DNA of 64,000 bases from Plotosus lineatus. Taxonomy: Eukaryota; Chordata; Actinopteri; Siluriformes; Plotosidae. Below the pieces are notes generated by a model, which saw nothing but the letters and a program-made list of their open reading frames with translations, was not told where the DNA came from and did not search any database. The stretch is taken from positions 10,911,226 to 10,975,225 of the forward strand of contig CM045737.1 of NCBI GenBank assembly GCA_024760905.1. The letters run 5' to 3'. The number at the start of each line of letters is the position of its first letter. Position 1 is the stretch's first letter. The position numbers and the translations under genes are program-made. Of this stretch, positions 35,205 through 64,000 are shown piece after piece.

Positions 35205-38200
35205 CACTGTCTCTCCCCCTTCTGCCGGTCCCAAGCCCGGATAAATGCAGAGGGTTGTGACAGAAAGGGCATCCGGCGTAAAACTTCTGCCACATTTCCA
35301 ATGAAAATGATCAAAACAAAATTCATACCGTATCGGTCGAGGCCCGGGTTAACAACGTCCGCCATCAGTGCTGTCAACCAACAGGGTGCTGATGGAAATT
35401 GGACTACTGTTGGTCAAAGACGTCGAAGAAGGAGAGGCAGGAGGCATGTCTGTAGGCGTGTCCGTAGGCAGAGAGAGAAGAGGAAATGCGTGAGCCTCGG
35501 ACTGAGAGTAGGGACTTTGAATGTTGGAACTATGCAAGGAAAAGATGGAGAGCTGGCTGACATGATGCAGAGGAGGAAGGTAGACATACTGTGTGTTCAG
35601 ACCAGGTGGAAAGGTAGCAAGGCTAGAAGCTTAGGAGCAGGGTTTAAGCTGTTTTATCACGGTGTGGATGGGAAGAGAAATGGAGTAGGAGTCATCTTGA
35701 AGGAGGGGTTTGTCAGGAATGTTCTAGAAGTGAAAAGAGTGTCAGACAGAGTGATGAGTCTCAAGTTAGAAATTGAAGGCGTGATGGTCAGTGTTGTTAG
35801 TGCTTATGCCCCACAGGCAGGATGTAAGTTAGAAGAGAAGGAGAGATTCTGGAGTGAGTTAGATGAAGTGATGCAGAGTACCCCCAGTGGTGAAAGAGTG
35901 GTCATTGGGGCAGACTTCAATGGACATGTTGGTGCAGGAAACAGAGGGGACGAGGAAATGATGGGCAGGTTTGGTATCCAGGACAGGAACACAGAAGGGC
36001 AGATGTTGATCGATTTTGCAAAAAGGATGGAAAGGCGATGGTGAATACTTTCTTCAAGAAGAAACAGGAGCATAGGGGGACTTATGAAAGCGGAGGTAAG
36101 ACCACACAGGTAGACTACATCTTGTGTAGGCGATGTAATTTGAAGGAAGTCAGTGACTGCAAAGTAGTCGTGGGTGAGAGTGTTGCCAAACAGCATAGGA
36201 TGGTGGTGTGCAGGATGACGCTGATGGTGAGGAAGGTGAAGAAGGCAAAGGCAGAGCAGAAGACAAAGAGGTGGAAGCTGAAAAAGGAAGAGTGTCGTGT
36301 TTTCTTCAAGGAGGAGTTGAAACAGGCTTTGGGTAGTCGGGAAGTGCTTCCAGATGACTGGACAACCAGAGCCATGTGCTCAGGGAGACCGGTAGGAGAG
36401 TACTTGGTGTGTCCTCTGGAAGGAAAGTAAATAAGGAAACTTGGTGGTGGAATGAGGAAATGCAGGAGTGTGTACAAAAGAAGAGGTTAGCTAAGAAGAA
36501 GTGGGACACAGAGAGGACCGAAGAGAGTAAACAGGAGTACAGGGAGACACAGCGTAAGGTGAAGGTAGCAGTGTCAAAGGCCAAACAGAGGGCGTATGAT
36601 GGATGACTTGTATGATAGGTTGGACAGTAAGGAGGGAGAAAATGATTTATACAGGTTAGCACAGCAGAGAAATAGAGATGGGAAAGACGTGCAGCAAGTT
36701 CGAGTGATAAAGGACAGAGAGGGAAATGTATTGACTGATGACAGAAGTGTGCTGGGAAGATGGAAAGAGTACTTTGAAGAGCTGATGAATGAGGAAAATG
36801 AGAGCGAAAAAAAGAGTAGAACGGGTGACCGTTGAGGACCAGGAATTAGCAAAGATTAGTAAGGGTAAAGTGAAGAGGGCATTGAAGAGGATGAAGAGTG
36901 GAAAGGCAGTTGGTCCTGATGACATACCATTTGAGGTATGGAAGTGTCTAGGGGAGGTAGCAGTAGATTTGCTGAGAAGAATATTCAACAAGGTCTTAGA
37001 AAGTGAGCAGATGCTGGAGGAATGGAGGAGAAGTGTGCTTGTGCCCGTTTTTAAGAACAAGGGAGATGTACAGAGTTGTGGCAACTACAGAGGGATGAAG
37101 TTGATGAGCCATATGATGAAGTTAGGGGAAAGAATAGTGGAAGCTAGACTAAGGGCAGAGGTCCGCATTTGTGAACAACAGTTTGGTTTCATGCCAAGAA
37201 AGAGCACCACAGATGCAGTGTTTGCTTTGAGGATGTTAATAGAGAAGTACAGAGAAGGTCAGAAGGCGCTGCATTGTGCCTTTGTTGATCTGGAGAAAGC
37301 ATATGACAGGGTGCCGAGAGAAGAACTGTGATATTGTATGAGGAAGTCTTGCGTGGCAGAGAAGTATGTCAGAGTGGTGCAGGACATGTATGAGAGATGT
37401 AAGACAGTGGTGAGGTGTGCTCTCGGTGTGACAGAAGAGTTCAGGGTGGAGGTGGGACTGCATCAAGGGTCAGCTCTCAGCCCCTTCTTGTTTGCTATGG
37501 TGGTGGACAGGCTGACAGACGAGGTTAGACAAGAATCTCCATGGACTATGGTGTTTGCAGATGACATCGTGATCTGTAGTGAGAGCAGAGAACAAGTGCA
37601 GGAAAATCTAGAGAGGTGGAGGTATGCCCTGGAAAGGAGGGGGAATGAAAGGTAGTAAGACAGAATACATGTGTGTGAACGACAAGGACCCAAGAACGGT
37701 GAGGTTACAGGGGGCAGAGATAAAGAAGGTGGAGGATTTTAAGTACTTAGGCTCAACAATCCAGAGCAATGGAGAGTGTGGAAAAGAGGTGAAGAAGCGG
37801 GTACAGGCAGGTTGGAATGGTTGGAGAAAAGTGTCCGGTGTGATGTGTGATAGGAGGGTATCGGCAAGAATGAAAGGAAAAGTGTACAAGACGATGATGA
37901 GGCCAGCGATGTTGTATGGTTTAGAGACACTGGCCCTGGGGAAAAGACAGGAGTCAGAGTTGGAGGTAGCAGAGATGAAAATGTTGAGGTTCTCTTTGGG
38001 AGTAACGAGGATGGTTAGGATCAGGAATGAGTGCATTAGAGGGACAGCACATGTTAGATGTTTTGGAGACAAAGTCAGAGAGGCTAGATTGAGATGGTTT
38101 GGACATGTACGGAGGAGGGATAGTGAGTATATTGGTAGTAGGATGCTGAGGTTGGAATTACCAGGCAGAAGGCCCAGAGGAAGACCAAAGAGAAGATTTA

Positions 38201-38309
38201 TGGATGTGGTGAAGGCGGACATGAAGGTCGTTGGAGTAAGAGTAGAAGATGCAGAGGATAGGGAGAGATGGAGGCAGATCCTGAAGGGAACAGACAAAAG
38301 GAAAAGATG
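35205..38309 (+). pseudogene. RTE-type LINE, longest copy (5' UTR, endonuclease, reverse transcriptase)
   Basis: A 5' UTR-like segment (about 35220-35450) precedes an APE endonuclease frame to 36044: LRVGTLNVGTMQGKDGELAD, VSAYAPQAGC, VVIGADFNGHVGAGN. Broken frames follow, including the reverse transcriptase: GKAVGPDDIPFEVWK, CAFVDLEKAYDRV, GLHQGSALSPFLFA, VFADDIVICSES (FADD catalytic box), then DFKYLGSTIQSNGE and GTAHVRCFGDK. Defects include frameshifts near 36044, 36376 and 36780, a nonsense TGA at about 37330 and a frameshift near 37650. The endonuclease motif reads VQTRWKG where the family has a glutamate after Gln, so the catalytic Glu codon appears deleted. It lies in prrc2c intron 1. 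Confidence 0.9.
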
Positions 38310-38356
38310 ATTTTTAAATTGCACCTCAAATTGTCAGAACCTAATATGAAGCCATT

Positions 38357-39040
38357 TACTAGTGCAGCTCAATAAATTAGAATATCATCCCAAACTTAAT
38401 TTATTCCAGTAATTAAGTTCAAAAACTTATACTCCTATATAATATACGGATTCATTACACAAAGATGAATAGGTTTAATATGCTTGTTTCTTTTCATTTT
38501 AAGATTTTTATTGACAGCTGACAAAAACCAACAGTCCAGTATCTCAAAAAATAAGCATATTTTGTAAGTTCAATATTGGAGACTCAGGGTGTCACACTAA
38601 TCAGAATAATTCATTCAAAACACCTTCAAAGGTTTCTTGGGCCTTGAAATGGCTTGTCATTGCTAAAGATGCTGGCTTTTTATTGTGTGCTGTATTCAAG
38701 CATATTAATGGAAAGTTGAATTGAAGGGGAAAATGGTAGATAAAAGTGCATAAGCGTCAGAGAACTGCAACCTTGTGGGGATTGTGAAACCAAACCCATT
38801 CAAAAATTGGAGGAAGATTTACAAGGAGTTGACTGCTGTTGGAGGCAGAGCTTCAAGCTACTCTTAAACCTGAGACAATGTCAAATGCCTTACCTGGGCT
38901 AAGGGCAAAAATAACTGGATGTCATCTGCTGGTGTTGGTCCACTGTGTTTTCTCCAGTCCAAGATCAGCGCATCCATCTGCTAGGAGGTTTTGGAACCCT
39001 TCATGCTCTCCTCTGCATGTTTTCATGTTGACAGATTTAC
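38357..39040 (+). mobile_element. Tc1-like transposon remnant (copy 3), internally deleted
   Basis: It begins with a terminal-repeat-like GCAGCTCAATAAATTAGAAT and a related inner word ATCTCAAAAAATAAGCATAT. Scattered transposase-gene words follow: ATTGCTAAAGATGCTGGC, AGCATATTAATGGAAAGTTG and TCATCTGCTGGTGTTGGTCC, the last also present in the element at 13143. Large internal deletions leave no frame. The right end is missing. Confidence 0.72.
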
Positions 39041-39978
39041 ACACGTAAATGGTACACATCTGTGAACAAAAATGAATGCAGATTTTGGGTGGCAAAAGGG
39101 GCAGATACTGAAAGCTCAAATAATGCTCTTAGCAAGGTCAGAGTGATATCAGAACATCTCTTGTACTAAACTGGGAAGGTTAAAAGATGCCATTCGCCCC
39201 CAAAGCATGTGGAACCCACTTGACCTGTCTCAGAATCAGAATACTGTATTGATCCTGGAAGAAATTGTGTAATCTCTAAAATGGCTATTATTAATCTTGT
39301 TTATATACTTGAAGTCTTAAAGGGGTTGAACACAAATTAAGAGCTTTTGATCGAAACATCTACCTCCACAGAGTTGATCTGCATCTGGAATGATTAAAAG
39401 GAGGTTTAAAAAAAAAAGAAAAACATAAGTTTCTTGTTTTGGTCCACTTTTCTGGCTCATGTTCCTGTGTAGTGTATAACAAAGCAATTATTTGTCTCAG
39501 GCTCAGTCGATGTGGATGGATTTGATGTTTTTTCTTGCCTATTCATTGATTATCCACCCTGCCGTCTGAACCTAATTATCCTGAATACTTATGGTTTAGT
39601 GGAAACCAGTAAGAGCCCCCCAGGAAATTATGAATAAAAAAACAAAGTGAATTGTCTGGACTTGAGATCTGCTCAGACTGCTTATTTGTTTTTACGTCAG
39701 TGTGCAATGGGGTTTTGATTTTTACGAATTACTTACAGGGTGGCGTTTCAACCTTTATTAGGTATACATTTCTTTGGATGTACCATATTTGAATTGTTAG
39801 TGAAAGACTAAGATTTTTGTGTTGGGTAGATGTACTGGTATTAAGACAGTTTTGTTGTCCAATTCTTATTTTGTGTTGTTGATGCATCATCCATTTGTGA
39901 ATAACCTAATGCCCATTCTTTGTACTTTGATGATTTATAGTGATGAAAGTTGCATATTAAATGTCAGTCTTTCATATA
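39041..39978. other. prrc2c intron 1, 3' part
   Basis: No gene or repeat end was recognised here. Confidence 0.5.
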
Positions 39979-40794
39979 CAGTGGTAACTCAACTTACGAA
40001 AGACCCAACAAACGAAAAATCCAGGTTACGAAATGCATTTACCTAAAATTTCCGTCTCTGGATACGAAAAAAAAATTCACATTACGAAACACGCCATCTC
40101 AAAAATTCAAGCAATGTGCAACTTGCTTTCCCATTGGCTTTCTCCCAACACCCCACCCTGCTGGCCTCTCATTGGCTAGGAGTGAGCTGTATCTCCATAA
40201 TACCCATGATGCAGCTCCATCCCATTGGCTAGGAGGGAGCTGCATCTCCATAATACCCATGATGCAGCTCTCCCATTGGCTTGGAGGGAGCTGCATCTCC
40301 ATACTACCCATGATGCTTTTTGTGTGCCTTTGACCCATTGTTCGTCACGGAGTTATAATATGCGTAAAGGACAGAGTTACTGTTGTTTCGTGAGTTTTTC
40401 GAGTGTGCTTATTGCAACTTTATTTTTTGGCTCAGGCTTTTAACCTTGCATAAACATTTGTAAGATTATAACTCTGCTAAGACGACATGGTCAGCATGCA
40501 CGCGCACACGTATGATTCCCTGTGCAAGTGAAAAGAAGAAGCGTGCACGTGACATGCGGTTGAGTGATATCGCAAAGGAATATGGCCAAGCCCGTCTACC
40601 ATCGGTACGATATTGAAGCAGAAGGAGGCCTCAAAAAGTATACTTTTATAATTTTTAAAGGGTTTCGGGAGTAGTATTGGGGGCCTTGGAATGAATCAGG
40701 CCTTTTACATGTAAAATACTACTCAACTTACAAAAAAATCAGGTTACGAGACCACTTCTGGAACAGATTAATTTCGTAAGGTGAGGTACCACTG
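39979..40794. mobile_element. TA-flanked DNA transposon, family B (CAGTGGTACCTC), copy 1
   Basis: The ends CAGTGGTAACTCAACTTACG and CGTAAGGTGAGGTACCACTG are inverted repeats flanked by TA on both sides. The interior has three tandem subrepeats (about 40160-40320) of CATTGGCTAGGAGGGAGCTG plus CATCTCCATAATACCCATGA. There is no transposase. It ends about 215 bp before the first prrc2c coding exon. Confidence 0.85.
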
Positions 40795-41053
40795 TACTTT
40801 AGATTTCAATCAGTAGCAAGTATTGTTATTTGGGAGATTTTAGTCTCACTACTTGGGCATTTACTCACTGTACTTTTATGTAAAGTCCTTCTTTCACGCA
40901 CACAGTTTAAAAAAAAACAAAAAAAACACCATGTCTAGCTTTCTGACTCAGCTTTGCTTCATCCTAGAGGAACATCAACCACTTTCCCCCCCTTGCCTCG
41001 TCTGGACAGGAGCCTGGTTCTGAGGGGTGAGACCGGCGGACCAGACTCAATGA

Positions 41054-64000
<22,947 letters not shown>

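Overview
The window is vertebrate nuclear DNA, most likely from a teleost fish. It has two multi-exon genes with GT-AG introns, a high density of Tc1/mariner-type and other DNA transposons, RTE-type LINEs, tRNA-derived SINEs and long (TG)n/(TA)n tracts. There are no operons, prokaryotic signals, CRISPR arrays or viral genes. A species cannot be named from the sequence alone.

Region 1 (about 4.6-18.4 kb, + strand) is a complete flavin-containing monooxygenase gene. Eight coding exons join in frame to 561 codons. The FAD and NADPH Rossmann motifs, the FMO signature and the FATGY motif are all present, and the wording is closest to FMO5. Its introns hold two TA-flanked DNA transposons, a nearly intact Tc1 element, LINE fragments and very long dinucleotide tracts. 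Upstream (1-4.5 kb) are SINEs, pogo/Tigger-like remnants, a 182-bp tandem duplication and a hAT-type MITE.

Region 2 (18.4-20.6 kb) is intergenic and SINE-rich. At 20.64-21.11 kb a CpG-containing, non-coding segment ends in a good splice donor; I infer it is the promoter and 5' UTR exon of prrc2c. A roughly 20-kb first intron follows, filled with repeats, including the longest RTE LINE copy (35.2-38.3 kb) and a fold-back DNA element (31.9-33.6 kb).

Region 3 (41.07 kb to the window end, + strand) is prrc2c. Seventeen consecutive coding exons join in frame to about 1,888 codons and the gene runs off the window. Exon 15 is 2.56 kb and carries the RNA-binding RG-rich segment and an Arg/Asp/Glu minisatellite. 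The FMO-PRRC2C neighbourhood matches human 1q24, where the FMO1-4 cluster lies beside PRRC2C. The two genes have unrelated jobs: microsomal oxygenation, and translation initiation/stress granules.

The most interesting structure is in the repeats. One SINE family carries the same tRNA head and body with two different tails. One tail appears to be assembled from the 5' UTR and the 3' end of the RTE LINE that is also in this window; the other is an L2-type tail. Intron 15 of prrc2c holds nested DNA transposons, including a PIF/Harbinger-type element with subterminal CACGTC motif arrays. I found no evidence for a new cellular system.
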